Assembly (NCBI GenBank): GCA_003222395.1
Contig: QHWB01000032.1
Span: 62,001 to 126,000 of the forward strand
DNA: 64,000 nt
Source: Acidobacteriota bacterium
GTDB lineage: Bacteria > Acidobacteriota > Vicinamibacteria > Vicinamibacterales > CAVVIG01
Reading direction: 5' to 3'
Part shown: positions 42,170 to 50,994 of the stretch, one piece after another
Layout: the number at the start of each line of letters is the position of its first letter
Numbering within the stretch: position 1 is the first letter of the stretch
The notes under the pieces: generated by a model
What the model saw: only the letters and a program-made list of their open reading frames with translations
What the model was told of the DNA's origin: nothing
The model's database searches: none
Made by a program: the position numbers and the translations under genes

Positions 42170-42497
42170 GGTTTATTCCCACCTTCGCTCGCCTTCGGCG
42201 ACCTTCCGGCGGGCAAGCCCCTTTCTGCCTTCGCTCGCCTTTCGGGGCGAGCAAGCCCTCGTGCTTATCGGCTTGCGACCTTCGGCGTGGCAAGCCTTCC
42301 TGAATGCGGCTTCGCGAGCGTGAGCGGGAGGCGCACTCAGTATAGCGTTGTCATAGGCGTTGTCGCCCGAAAAGGTCGGCGCGCGCGCCCGGGAGAGGAC
42401 AGAACACGTGAAAGAAGCCTGAATCGCCGAGCATGCGGTTTGCAGACACGTCGGCGTCAACAGTAAGATCGCCCGACACTTTTCGAGGTATCTGCTT
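42170..42497. repeat. Repeat-rich intergenic region
   Basis: The 328-bp space has no credible gene. 42185-42305 carries several short palindromes: GCTCGCCTTTCGGGGCGAGC is a perfect hairpin, and CTTGCGACCTTCGGCGTGGC belongs to a similar CTTGC...GCAAG stem. 42430-42497 holds the promoter of the next gene. Confidence 0.55.
42440..42469 (+). promoter_or_regulatory. Sigma-70-like promoter for the peptidase-propeller-barrel gene
   Basis: TTGCAG (42440-42445), 18-bp spacer, TAAGAT (42464-42469). The expected transcript starts about 20 nt before the ATG, with GAGG at 42485-42488 as ribosome site. This gene is therefore not of the leaderless type. Confidence 0.45.
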
Positions 42498-45400
42498 ATG
42501 CGCACGCGCGTGCCGCTGTTGTCCCCTGCCTTCGCTGCCTCCGCGCTCCTCGCCGCGATCGTCGTGACCGGCGGCGCGACGCCGGCGGGCGCGCAGACGT
42601 CGCTGGTCCCCTATTTCGGCAAGAACAACATCCACTACGACAAGTTCAAGTGGATGATCTACACCACCGATCACTTCGAGATTTATTACTACCCCGAGAT
42701 CGAGCAGCACCTGGAGCGGGTCGCCGGCTACGCCGAGAGCGCGTATCAGCAGATCAGCGCCGATCTCAAACACGATCTCTCCTTCAAAGTGCCGCTGATG
42801 CTGTTCAAGACGCACAGCGAGTTCGAGCAGCAGAACGTCGCGGGCCCCGACGCCTCGTCGGAAGGCGTCGCGGCGTTCGCCGAGCCGACGAGAGATCGCA
42901 TGCTGCTGCCGATCGACGAGCCGCCCGACCAGCTGTACGGCCTCATTACGCACGAGCTGACGCACATCTTCGAGTTCGACATCATCCCGCAGTCGCTCAT
43001 CCGCCGCAGCGTGCCGCTGTGGGTGAACGAAGGGCTGTCGGACTACGAGCGCGCGCAGTGGAATCCGATCGATCTCATGTCGGTGCGCGACGCGGCGGTC
43101 GCCGACATCGTGCCGAAGATGACCGAGCTCGAAGGCTACGGCAACACGAACAACCCGAGACTCATCTACAACCTCGGTCACGCGGTCTTCGAGTTCATCG
43201 AGGCGAAGTACGGGAAGGAAGGCATCCGCCAGTTCCTGTTCGCGCTGCGCAAGAGCGTCATCGGCGGCGGCGAGGACGCGTACGAAGAAGCGCTCCGCAT
43301 GAAGAAGGACGAGTTCGATCAGGCCTTCGAGCGCTATCTGAAGGATCGGTTCAAGCCGTTCCGCGACAAGGAGCGGCCGGCCGACTACGGCCGCGATCTC
43401 TCGCCGAACCGCGAGAAGACCAATTACGCCGACGCCTTCACGATCGCGCCGTCGCCCTCGGGCGATCTGATGGCGATCGCGACCGTGAATCGAAAAGACC
43501 GCGAGCTCGACGTGATCCTGCTGTCGACCAAGGACGGCTCGATCGTCCGCAACCTCACGCGCGGCTTCGACAAGGACATGGGCTTCGATCACATCGTCTT
43601 CATGGGCGAGCGGTTCGAGATGCCGTGGATGGCGTGGTCGCCGAGGGGCGACCGGCTCGCGTACTTCGTGCGCACCGAGAAGGAGCGGACGCTCATCGTC
43701 CAGAACGTGCTCACGCGCGAGGTCGAGCTGCGGATCCCGATGGCGACGGTCGACGAGCCCGAGTCGCCGAACTTCTCGCCCGACGGCCGGACGATTGTGT
43801 TCGACGCGCTGCGCGGCGGCGTCGGCGATATCTATACGATCGATCTGCAGTCGAAGGCGATCATCAATCTGACCGACGACAAGTTCTCCGACGCGGCGCC
43901 GGTGTACTCGCTCGACGGCACGTACATCGTCTACAACGTGCGCGTCAGCGGCAACAACAAGCTGTGGCGGCTCGACGTCGACACCAAGAAGAAGACGCAG
44001 CTCACCTTCGGCACGCAGGACGAGACCGCCGCGCAGTTCATCGACGATCACACGATCGTGTTCTCGTCGACGGCGACCGATCCGGCGGTGCCGCTCGAGC
44101 CCGACGTCGCGCGCAACGGCAACATCTACAACATCTGGACGCTCGATCTGAAGTCGGGCGAGCTGCGGCAGTACACCGACGCGCTCGGCGGCAACTGGTC
44201 GCCGGTCGTGCTGAACGACGGCAAGTCGAACCGGATCGCGTTCATCAGCTACTACAAGGGCGAGTACAGCATCCACACGCTCGAGCGGAAGGAGCCGCTG
44301 CACACGGCCGCGAGCGCCGACTTCGGCGCGCCGACCGAAGTCATCGACTTCCAGGCGCCGCTGCAGCACACACTGGTGAAGGAGAACATCCGCAAGAAGG
44401 GCACCTTCGAGAAGATGTTCCTCGAGGGGCGCCCGCCGATTAACGTCGGCGTGACGAGCAACGGCGACATCTTCGGCGGATCGCAGGTGAGCTTCGGCGA
44501 CATGACCGGCGATCAGCAGATCAATCTGTTCGCCGCGTCGATCTCGCAGTACCGCACGCTGTCGCTCTCCTACGTGAACCTGTCGAGCCGCTTCCAGTGG
44601 GCGTTGCAGGGGTACTCGCAGACGGTGTTCTTCTACGGCTCGCTCGGCGGCGTCTTCTTCGATCCGTCGTACTCGCCGTTCATCAGCCGCGACCTGGCGA
44701 TCGCGACGCGGACGATCCGCGGCGGCAGCGCGATCGGCATCTACCCGCTCGATCGCTACCGCCGCCTCGAGCTGTCGGGCGGCCTGCTCCAGTTGAACGA
44801 GGAGTACAACGATCCGGGGCTGCAGCAGCAGGCCGAAGCCTACCAGGCGGCGACGTTCGGCCAGGCGGTGTTCCGCAACGGCACGCTGATGCCGCTCGGC
44901 GCGGCGTTCGTCCAGGAGACGACCATCTTCCGCGAGTTCGGACCGCTCGCGGGCAATACGATGCGGCTCGCCTACGACGCGTCGCCGAAGATCGGATCGA
45001 TGCTTTCGCGCCAGACCTTCGATGCCGACGTCCGCCACTACCTGCGGCTCGGCGGATCGGGCCTGCTCGCGACGCGGTTCCGCGGATTCAAGAGCAAGGG
45101 CGACTTCCCCGACTTCCTGTACTTCGGCGGCAACTCCGAGCTGCGCGGCTACAACTACCTCGAGTTCGCCGGCCAGAACACGGTGTTCGCCGACGCGGAG
45201 CTGCGCTTCCCGCTCATCGAGGCGGCGCTGACGCCCATCGGCGTCATCGGCGGCATTCGCGGCGTCTTCTTCGCGGGCGTCGGCGGCGCGTGGTTCGATC
45301 ATCAGCCGTCGGGCGACACGTGCAGCGGCGGCGGTTACAGGTTCGCGACGAGCAGCTCCGAGATCTGCAGGCCGATCACCGGGTATCAGGTCGACTCGCA

Positions 45401-45665
45401 GGGCAACCCACTGACGGATCTGGCGGGCACTCCGGTACTCACCTATGGCCCGGCGCGCAACATCAGCGGCTTCCGTCTGAAGGACGGGCGTGCCTCGTAC
45501 GGCATCGGCCTCGAGACGTTCGCGCTCGGCTTCCCCATCCACTTCGACTGGGCGTGGCGCACGCTGTTCAACAAGGACTGGGAAGACGTGCTGTTCGCGA
45601 CGCAGGGCGGCAGCTCCAACTTCCGCAAGCCGCGCTTCGCTGTTTGGATTGGATACGACTTCTGA
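42498..45665 (+). CDS. Fusion of HExxH peptidase, TolB-like propeller and BamA-type outer-membrane barrel
   Basis: The 1055-aa protein has three parts after a signal peptide (to about ATPAGAQ). Residues ~40-285 form a gluzincin-like domain: ITHELTHIFEFD (His152-Glu153-His156) and WVNEGLSDYE with Glu178 as third ligand. Residues ~310-640 hold PD40/TolB beta-propeller units (SPSGDLMAIATVNRKD, PNFSPDGRTIVFDALRGG, APVYSLDGTYIVYN). The rest is an Omp85/BamA-type barrel with FGGNSELRGYNYLEFAG and a terminal Phe (WIGYDF). It would sit in the outer membrane with the peptidase and propeller on one face. The substrate is unknown. Confidence 0.9.
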   Translation: MRTRVPLLSPAFAASALLAAIVVTGGATPAGAQTSLVPYFGKNNIHYDKFKWMIYTTDHFEIYYYPEIEQHLERVAGYAESAYQQISADLKHDLSFKVPLMLFKTHSEFEQQNVAGPDASSEGVAAFAEPTRDRMLLPIDEPPDQLYGLITHELTHIFEFDIIPQSLIRRSVPLWVNEGLSDYERAQWNPIDLMSVRDAAVADIVPKMTELEGYGNTNNPRLIYNLGHAVFEFIEAKYGKEGIRQFLFALRKSVIGGGEDAYEEALRMKKDEFDQAFERYLKDRFKPFRDKERPADYGRDLSPNREKTNYADAFTIAPSPSGDLMAIATVNRKDRELDVILLSTKDGSIVRNLTRGFDKDMGFDHIVFMGERFEMPWMAWSPRGDRLAYFVRTEKERTLIVQNVLTREVELRIPMATVDEPESPNFSPDGRTIVFDALRGGVGDIYTIDLQSKAIINLTDDKFSDAAPVYSLDGTYIVYNVRVSGNNKLWRLDVDTKKKTQLTFGTQDETAAQFIDDHTIVFSSTATDPAVPLEPDVARNGNIYNIWTLDLKSGELRQYTDALGGNWSPVVLNDGKSNRIAFISYYKGEYSIHTLERKEPLHTAASADFGAPTEVIDFQAPLQHTLVKENIRKKGTFEKMFLEGRPPINVGVTSNGDIFGGSQVSFGDMTGDQQINLFAASISQYRTLSLSYVNLSSRFQWALQGYSQTVFFYGSLGGVFFDPSYSPFISRDLAIATRTIRGGSAIGIYPLDRYRRLELSGGLLQLNEEYNDPGLQQQAEAYQAATFGQAVFRNGTLMPLGAAFVQETTIFREFGPLAGNTMRLAYDASPKIGSMLSRQTFDADVRHYLRLGGSGLLATRFRGFKSKGDFPDFLYFGGNSELRGYNYLEFAGQNTVFADAELRFPLIEAALTPIGVIGGIRGVFFAGVGGAWFDHQPSGDTCSGGGYRFATSSSEICRPITGYQVDSQGNPLTDLAGTPVLTYGPARNISGFRLKDGRASYGIGLETFALGFPIHFDWAWRTLFNKDWEDVLFATQGGSSNFRKPRFAVWIGYDF

Positions 45666-45673
45666 CACGTAAA

Positions 45674-45775
45674 CTTGCTGGTTGCTGGTTGCTGGCGGTT
45701 GCTGGGACCGTCACCATCCGGTAACCAGCAACCGACCAGCAACCAACCAGCAACCAACCAGCAACCAGCAACCGC
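45674..45775. repeat. Inverted heptamer arrays (TTGCTGG / CCAGCAA)
   Basis: TTGCTGGTTGCTGGTTGCTG at 45675 faces AACCAGCAACC/AACCAGC copies at 45722-45775. The whole gap between two genes can fold into a large imperfect hairpin. Confidence 0.65.
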
Positions 45776-45782
45776 TTTCCAG

Positions 45783-46229
45783 ATGAAATGGGTCGCGATC
45801 GGCGTCGCAGGCCTTGCCGTGCTGATCGTGGCGATCGCGGCGATCGGATCCATGCTGCCGCGCAATCACCGGGCGAGCCGTTCGCTCCGCCTTCACCGGT
45901 CGCCCGACGAAGTCTGGGCCGTCGTCACCGAGCTCGCGCGCGCATCCGATGTGCCGGTGGAAGTGGTCGAGAGCGCGCCGCCGCATCGGCTCGTCACGCG
46001 CGTCACCGAGCAGGAGAAGAACTTCGGCGGCACATGGACGATCGCGATTGCGGGAGAGCCCGGCTCGACGCGGGCCAGCGTGGTGACGATCACCGAAGAC
46101 GGCTGGGTGGCGAATCCGATCTTCCGATTCGTCTCGCGCGTGGTGATCGGCCACCACGCGACGATGGACGGTCTGCTGAAGCAGGTCGCCAGGAAGTTCA
46201 GCGAGCCGGCCGTGCTGTCCGGGGAGTAG
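45783..46229 (+). CDS. Membrane-anchored SRPBCC (polyketide cyclase-like) protein
   Basis: The 148-aa protein has an N-terminal anchor (MKWVAIGVAGLAVLIVAIAA). A START-like fold follows: ASRSLRLHRSPDEVWAVVTE, VEVVESAPPHRLVTRV, GTWTIAIAGEPGSTRASVVT and GHHATMDGLLKQVARKF. It likely binds a hydrophobic ligand. The upstream in-frame part derives from repeats, so ATG 45783 is preferred. Confidence 0.8.
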   Translation: MKWVAIGVAGLAVLIVAIAAIGSMLPRNHRASRSLRLHRSPDEVWAVVTELARASDVPVEVVESAPPHRLVTRVTEQEKNFGGTWTIAIAGEPGSTRASVVTITEDGWVANPIFRFVSRVVIGHHATMDGLLKQVARKFSEPAVLSGE

Positions 46230-46258
46230 TCGCCGCGATGAGCGAACGCGCGGCGAGC

Positions 46259-46264
46259 TATGAT
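46259..46264 (+). promoter_or_regulatory. -10-like box TATGAT, 9 nt before the ATG at 46274
   Basis: TATGAT in the 44-bp gap after the SRPBCC gene, with no Shine-Dalgarno sequence before the start of the thioesterase. It suggests a separate leaderless transcript. Confidence 0.45.
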
Positions 46265-46273
46265 CGCGGCGCG

Positions 46274-46759
46274 ATGACCGAGGTCGTGCTCACACCGAAG
46301 CGTGCGGCTGAATCTGAAACGGAAATGGTTCAGGTCGTGCTGCCGAACGATGCGAATCCCCTCGGATTCATTCTCGGCGGGACGGTGATGCACCTGATCG
46401 ACATCGCCGGCGCGATCGCCTGTCACCGGCACACGCGCACGCTGCTCGTGACGGCGGCCGTCGACGGCCTGGAATTCCTTCATCCGATCAAAGTCGGCGA
46501 CCTCATCATCCTCAAGGCGCGCGTGACCTGCGTGTTCACCACGTCGCTCGAAGTGCGCGTCGATGTCTATTCAGAGGAAACGCTGACGGGCCGGCGCCAG
46601 CTGACGAGCCGCGCGTTCCTCACGTTCGTCGCGATCGATCGCGCCGGCGGCCGCGTCCGCGTGCCACCGCTGCTGGTCGAGTCGGAGGAAGAGCGTCAGG
46701 AGTGTCACGCCGCGCACGGGCGTCGCGCGGAGCGGCTGAAGAGAAAGAGTCAGGCGTAG
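46274..46759 (+). CDS. Acyl-CoA thioesterase, hotdog fold (YciA/BFIT type)
   Basis: The 161-aa protein has the hotdog acyl-CoA hydrolase motifs: MVQVVLPNDANPLGFILGGTVMHLIDIAGAIA (catalytic Asn and Asp region), VTAAVDGLEFLHPIKVGDLI, SLEVRVDVYSEE and SRAFLTFVAID. It releases free acids from acyl-CoA in the cytoplasm. The basic, Glu-rich tail (EEERQECHAAHGRRAERLKR) is typical. Confidence 0.9.
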   Translation: MTEVVLTPKRAAESETEMVQVVLPNDANPLGFILGGTVMHLIDIAGAIACHRHTRTLLVTAAVDGLEFLHPIKVGDLIILKARVTCVFTTSLEVRVDVYSEETLTGRRQLTSRAFLTFVAIDRAGGRVRVPPLLVESEEERQECHAAHGRRAERLKRKSQA

Positions 46760-46793
46760 GGGCCGACCAGCGCCTGCGGCCAGCGCCGCGCCC

Positions 46794-48302
46794 CTACGAT
46801 ACGTTCTTCAGCCTCAGCATCGCGTGCTCGAGATCGATCGCGACGCGGTACTTGCTGAGGAACTTGTGGCCGACGATGCCCCCGAGCTGGAAGCCAAGCA
46901 GCGCGCTCGGCGCATCCAGATTCAGGACGACCACCGGAAAGTTCTTGTACTGAATCGTGTCGAACGACAGATCGATTCCCGGCAGCAGGAAGGCGTCCTC
47001 GTCCCAGCCCGACGTCCCGTACACCTTCAGCGCAATCTTGCGTCCCATTGGCGGCCGGTTCAGCGACGACGCCGTGGCCTGGCTGATTGAAATCACTTCG
47101 CCGCCCGTATCCACCACGAAGTTCGCGTTGTGATCGCGATCGACGATGCCGCGCACCGTCGCGAGGCGATAAATCCGCAGCGGCAGCTCGAAGTCCGCCG
47201 CCTCGACCGGCACGTGCTTGCCGAAGGTGAGCTTGTGGTTCTTGTAGTCGATGATCATCGAGTAGCCGAGCGCGAGCGGCGACAGGCTCTCGGTTTCTTT
47301 CACCGGGATGTCGCGCAGCGGCGGGTTCTTGATGAGCACCGGCACGTTGCGCAGCTTGAGCGATCCGAGCTCCAGTGAGTCGATGCGTGCGAGCTGCAGC
47401 CCGCGCAGGCCGACGCGTCCGACGCCGGCGCTCAGCGTATAGGTGATCGGCGTGATGCCGAGACGCTGCGCGGTCGTCCGCGTGATGACGGTGTTCTCCG
47501 ATCCGGTGTCGACGACGAAGTCCTGCGCCGACGCGTCGTTCACCTTCGCGCGAACGACGACCTTCTCGTTGACCAGCCGGAAGTCGATGGTGAACACGCG
47601 ATCCTCCACGCCCGGATCGGTTTCGAACGGCTGTTTCTGGCCGAACGATCGCAGGAAGCGGATCTCCGCGCGCGACCAGTCGGCTTTCTCGCTGTGATCC
47701 TTGTTCGGCAGCAGGTTCACGTAGTTCGAGTACGCCGCCGCCGCCTCTTCGTACTTGTGCTGACGTTCGAAGATGGTGCCGACCGTGTGGTGAATCTCGA
47801 GGTCACGCGGCGACATTCGCAGCGCCGCCTGCACTTCGTTGAGCGCATCGTCGAGCCGCCCGCGCGCGGCGAGCGATTTCGCCATGCCATGATGGCCGCG
47901 CGCGAGCTCAGGCGCCGCGCCGAGCGCGTCGCGATACTCGGCCTCGGCTTCCTCGAAGAGGCCGGCCGACCATAGCGCATCGCCGTACAGCGCCATCGAG
48001 TCCGGGCTCTTCGGGTCGCTCTGATTGAGCTTCTCGGCTTCCTTGCGCGCCAGGTCGAACTCCGCGACGCGGAGCGCCGAAGCAATGAGGCCGACGCGCG
48101 GCCGCTTCGCCCGGTCCTGCGGCGACGTCCGCAGCGCGTTCTTGTAGGCTTCGAGGGAATCGCTGTACCGCCCTTCGGAGTACAAAAGGTCGCCCAGCTG
48201 AAGCTGTATTTCGAATGACTGCGTCTGAACGTCGGCGCGGATGACGAAAGAGGCCGCCGCGATCAGAACCGCCGCCGCGGCGAATCGAATGCCGCTTTGC
48301 AT
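46794..48302 (-). CDS. TPR protein with two retropepsin-like aspartyl protease domains
   Basis: The 502-aa protein has a signal peptide (MQSGIRFAAAAVLIAAASFV). TPR units follow (QLQLGDLLYSEGRYSDSLEA, MALYGDALWSAGLFEEAEAE, TVGTIFERQHKYEEAAAAYS), then two clan-AA domains. The first has DFVVDTGSENTVI and a hydrophobic glycine late motif (LALGYSMIID). The second has NFVVDTGGEVIS and GGIVGHKFLSKY. Two DTG motifs in one chain could form a pseudo-dimer like pepsin. The start is fixed by AGGGG and the signal peptide. Confidence 0.9.
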   Translation of the reverse strand: MQSGIRFAAAAVLIAAASFVIRADVQTQSFEIQLQLGDLLYSEGRYSDSLEAYKNALRTSPQDRAKRPRVGLIASALRVAEFDLARKEAEKLNQSDPKSPDSMALYGDALWSAGLFEEAEAEYRDALGAAPELARGHHGMAKSLAARGRLDDALNEVQAALRMSPRDLEIHHTVGTIFERQHKYEEAAAAYSNYVNLLPNKDHSEKADWSRAEIRFLRSFGQKQPFETDPGVEDRVFTIDFRLVNEKVVVRAKVNDASAQDFVVDTGSENTVITRTTAQRLGITPITYTLSAGVGRVGLRGLQLARIDSLELGSLKLRNVPVLIKNPPLRDIPVKETESLSPLALGYSMIIDYKNHKLTFGKHVPVEAADFELPLRIYRLATVRGIVDRDHNANFVVDTGGEVISISQATASSLNRPPMGRKIALKVYGTSGWDEDAFLLPGIDLSFDTIQYKNFPVVVLNLDAPSALLGFQLGGIVGHKFLSKYRVAIDLEHAMLRLKNVS

Positions 48303-48431
48303 GACCCCTCCAGGAAGACGTGCGAATCCGGACCGCCGTATTACAAGAACCGGGCCGTTACCCGGCTGCACACGAACCATAGTTTACGCGGGGGCAGCTT
48401 TCAAGAACCGAAAAGAACGGCGAAAACCGTG

Positions 48432-48902
48432 CTACCGGGTGTATTGCTCGATTGCAACGCCGTCGTACATCTGATCGACACGCAGAATCTGGGTTTCCCG
48501 GCTATAGCTTCCGAGCTCGTAGTCCTCGCTCATGATCAGCGCCTTGATCGGCTTGGTCGGGCAGACTTCGGCGCACAGGCCGCAGAAGCTGCAGCGCGAG
48601 AGATTGAAGTCGAAGTAGTCGAGCACCTTGATCTTCGTCCCCGGCTCGCGGTGTCCGCCGAGCGCGATGAGATCGTCGGGACACGCCTTGGCGCATTGAT
48701 CGCAGACGATGCATGTCTGCGCGCCGGTCCCCGGTTCGGTCTGGAGCCTGAGCACGCCGCGGAAGCGAGGCGCTGTCGGACGCCGTTCGGCCGGATACTG
48801 GAAGGTGAACGCCGGCTGCGGCGTGTACTTCAGCGTGACCCACAGCCCTTTGAGGAGGTCGACGAGGAAGATGGTCTTGAAGAACGTGATGACGCGATTC
48901 AC
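48432..48902 (-). CDS. nuoI: NADH-quinone oxidoreductase subunit I
   Basis: The 156-aa iron-sulfur subunit has two 4Fe-4S motifs, [15 protein letters not shown] and [17 protein letters not shown], which carry electrons from the peripheral arm toward the quinone site. The N-terminus ([20 protein letters not shown]) is the usual membrane-facing helix. The start is GTG, overlapping the nuoB stop as GTGA. Other complex I genes are not in the window. The stop at 48432 is followed by a 130-bp gap without a gene. Confidence 0.93.
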   Translation of the reverse strand: MNRVITFFKTIFLVDLLKGLWVTLKYTPQPAFTFQYPAERRPTAPRFRGVLRLQTEPGTGAQTCIVCDQCAKACPDDLIALGGHREPGTKIKVLDYFDFNLSRCSFCGLCAEVCPTKPIKALIMSEDYELGSYSRETQILRVDQMYDGVAIEQYTR

Positions 48903-49435
48903 ACCCGCTCCCCGATGATGACGGGTTCCGACTGACCGAGCGGAATCACGCGGTCCCTGCGCAGCACGGTCCCTTCCTTCCGAATCTTGTCCTGCAGCCG
49001 CATGAGGCCGTACAGCAACGCTTCAGGGCGCGGCGGGCAACCCGACACGTAAACGTCGACGGGGACGACTTTGTCGACGCCCTGCAGCACGCTGTAGGTC
49101 GGGAACGGACCGCCGGCGTTCGAGCAGCTGCCCATCGAGATCACCCATTTGGGCTCGGGCATCTGGTCGTACAGCCGGCGCAGCACCGGCGCCATTTTCT
49201 TCGTGACGGTGCCGGCGACGATCATCAAGTCCGATTGGCGCGGCGAGGCACGGAATACCTCGGCGCCGAAGCGCGCGATGTCGTAGCGCGACGCCGACGC
49301 CGCCATCATTTCGATCGCGCAGCACGCGAGGCCGAATCCCATCGGCCAGATGGACGACTCGCGCGCCCAGTTGAGCACGCGGTCGATGCTCGTCGTGATG
49401 AAGTTGTCTTCAAACCGGTGATCAATGAGTCCCAT
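48899..49435 (-). CDS. nuoB: NADH-quinone oxidoreductase subunit B
   Basis: The 178-aa protein carries the N2 cluster ligands: [20 protein letters not shown] and [11 protein letters not shown], four Cys in the complex I pattern, plus [20 protein letters not shown]. It sits where electrons pass to quinone. The start ATG at 49435 begins [20 protein letters not shown]. It follows the ferredoxin gene by 32 bp. Confidence 0.95.
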   Translation of the reverse strand: MGLIDHRFEDNFITTSIDRVLNWARESSIWPMGFGLACCAIEMMAASASRYDIARFGAEVFRASPRQSDLMIVAGTVTKKMAPVLRRLYDQMPEPKWVISMGSCSNAGGPFPTYSVLQGVDKVVPVDVYVSGCPPRPEALLYGLMRLQDKIRKEGTVLRRDRVIPLGQSEPVIIGERV

Positions 49436-49467
49436 GCGTATCTCAGAAGAGGCTGGAAGCCAGGCCT

Positions 49468-49725
<258 letters not shown>

Positions 49726-49738
49726 CCTCTTCATGATA

Positions 49739-50125
49739 ATGCAAGGATGCGATCCCGTTCTGACGGCGCTGTTTACGCCGCCAAATCCGCATGTGGGCCG
49801 TTACCAGATCTGCACGACCGAGCGCCGCATCGACGAGGTCGCCGAAGCCGGCTGGACCATCGAATCGCTCGACCCGCAGGACGCGTTCGGCCGCGCGGGC
49901 TCGTACGATCGCGGCGCGCTCGCACGCCTGTACAGAGGCCAGCGACCGCGCGTCGCGCGCGGATGGCGGCGGCAGGGTGACCGGTTCGAATCGGTCACGC
50001 TGATTTCGCCGTATCCGGACGCTTCGTTATCGCACCTGAATCCGGGGACGATGCTGATCGTTTTTTCTGTCGCCAACGACATTTCTTACTTCGCGTGGGG
50101 AATCCACCCCCGCGCGCGTATCTAG
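49739..50125 (+). CDS. Conserved-looking hypothetical protein with repeat-derived tail
   Basis: The product starts MQGCDPVLTALFTPPNPHVG, then RYQICTTERRIDEVAEAGWT and IESLDPQDAFG, and has balanced amino-acid use unlike the shadow frames around it. The core seems to end near PGTMLIVFSVAND. The last residues (ISYFAWGIHPRARI) and the TAG stop come from the element at 50082-50140. The start is uncertain: ATG 49739 is only 13 bp from the ferredoxin start, and GTG 49793 is an alternative. Confidence 0.6.
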   Translation: MQGCDPVLTALFTPPNPHVGRYQICTTERRIDEVAEAGWTIESLDPQDAFGRAGSYDRGALARLYRGQRPRVARGWRRQGDRFESVTLISPYPDASLSHLNPGTMLIVFSVANDISYFAWGIHPRARI

Positions 50126-50140
50126 AACAGAACGTCGCCA
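50082..50140. repeat. Dispersed element, copy 2 (TTTCTTACTTCGCGTGGGG)
   Basis: 50082-50100 is identical to 34074-34092, and 50119-50140 matches 34100-34121 except for one base. The centre is longer here. It covers the 3' end of the preceding gene and gives its stop codon. Confidence 0.7.
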
Positions 50141-50172
50141 CATACTCTTTGCGATCTCCCCGATCTCTGCGT

Positions 50173-50967
50173 TCAACGGTTCACGGTGATCGTGATATCA
50201 CCTTTCACGACATCGAGAGACATCACCGGCTCGCCGGACCCAAGCGTCGCCTCGCCGAAGCGCGGACCGAACTGGTCCTTCTTCGTGAGCGGAATATCCG
50301 ATTCGATCCTGCCGTTGAACGTGACGGCGAGGATGCGCGCGTTCGCGGGCGCGCGCGCGAAGCGCACGCGCAGCGGTCCGTTGAAGACGCGCAGGCGCAG
50401 CATGCCGCCAGGCGTCAGATCGGTGTCGCGGACATCGACGCTGCCGATGCCGCTCTCGAGGCGGACGCGCCCCGCGAGTCCCGTCGCGTCGATGGGTCCT
50501 CGCCGCAGATCGACGTCGCACGCCGCCTTGAGATTCGTGAGCCGCACGCGTCCCTCGAAGACGCGAATCGCCTGAAACACCGCCGCCGCCGGCGAGGCAA
50601 TCGCGATTTCGGCTTTCAGGTTCGCATCCTTTCCTTCGTCGGCCTGCACGACGGCGATTCGCACGCCGTCCGGCTTCGTCTCGACGATCGGCGCGAAGCG
50701 CGTCAGGTCGGCCGCCGTCGGCGCGCGGCGCGCAATCTGCACCTGGAGATCCGGACGATTGGAACCCGTAATGATGACGTCGGCGACGGTCGCGTCGACG
50801 CGGATGGGCGTCCCCTCAGCGAGCGGCACGATCCGGGAAATCCGATCGCTCGCATCGGGAGCCGCAGAGGCTGGTGAAATTCTCGAGAAGACATCGGCGG
50901 GCAGGCCCGGCGCCGACGGCGCTCCCGCGCAAAACAGCAACAGCAGCGCGATCGCCGTGGATCTCAC
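50173..50967 (-). CDS. Secreted DUF4097-like beta-helix protein
   Basis: The 264-aa protein (GTG 50967) has a signal peptide (MRSTAIALLLLFCAGAPSAP). Successive short strands follow, with alternating hydrophobic residues such as VDATVADVIITGSNRPDLQV, GRVRLESGIGSVDVRDTDLT, ILAVTFNGRIESDIPL and SLDVVKGDITITV, the pattern of DUF4097 adhesin-like right-handed beta structures. Function unknown. TATAAT lies 7 nt ahead of the start, shared with the divergent gene. Confidence 0.75.
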   Translation of the reverse strand: MRSTAIALLLLFCAGAPSAPGLPADVFSRISPASAAPDASDRISRIVPLAEGTPIRVDATVADVIITGSNRPDLQVQIARRAPTAADLTRFAPIVETKPDGVRIAVVQADEGKDANLKAEIAIASPAAAVFQAIRVFEGRVRLTNLKAACDVDLRRGPIDATGLAGRVRLESGIGSVDVRDTDLTPGGMLRLRVFNGPLRVRFARAPANARILAVTFNGRIESDIPLTKKDQFGPRFGEATLGSGEPVMSLDVVKGDITITVNR

Positions 50968-50974
50968 GCGGCGG

Positions 50975-50982
50975 ATTATAAT
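50975..50982. promoter_or_regulatory. Perfect palindromic bidirectional -10 (ATTATAAT)
   Basis: TATAAT is read on both strands: minus 50980-50975, 7 nt before GTG 50967, and plus 50977-50982, 12 nt before ATG 50995. The gap between start codons is 27 bp. Confidence 0.6.
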
Positions 50983-50994
50983 TTGGCCCATACC

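Noticed and set aside
42351-45668. Very long open frame (over 1,100 codons) on the minus strand
   Set aside because: It is the antisense shadow of the peptidase-propeller-barrel gene. It is Arg/Val/Glu-rich without motifs or a signal, while the plus strand has clear domains.
49747-49980. Alternative plus-strand frame starting MRSRSDGAVYAAK
   Set aside because: After ~20 residues it becomes almost pure Arg/Ala/Pro, a shadow of the frame starting at 49739.
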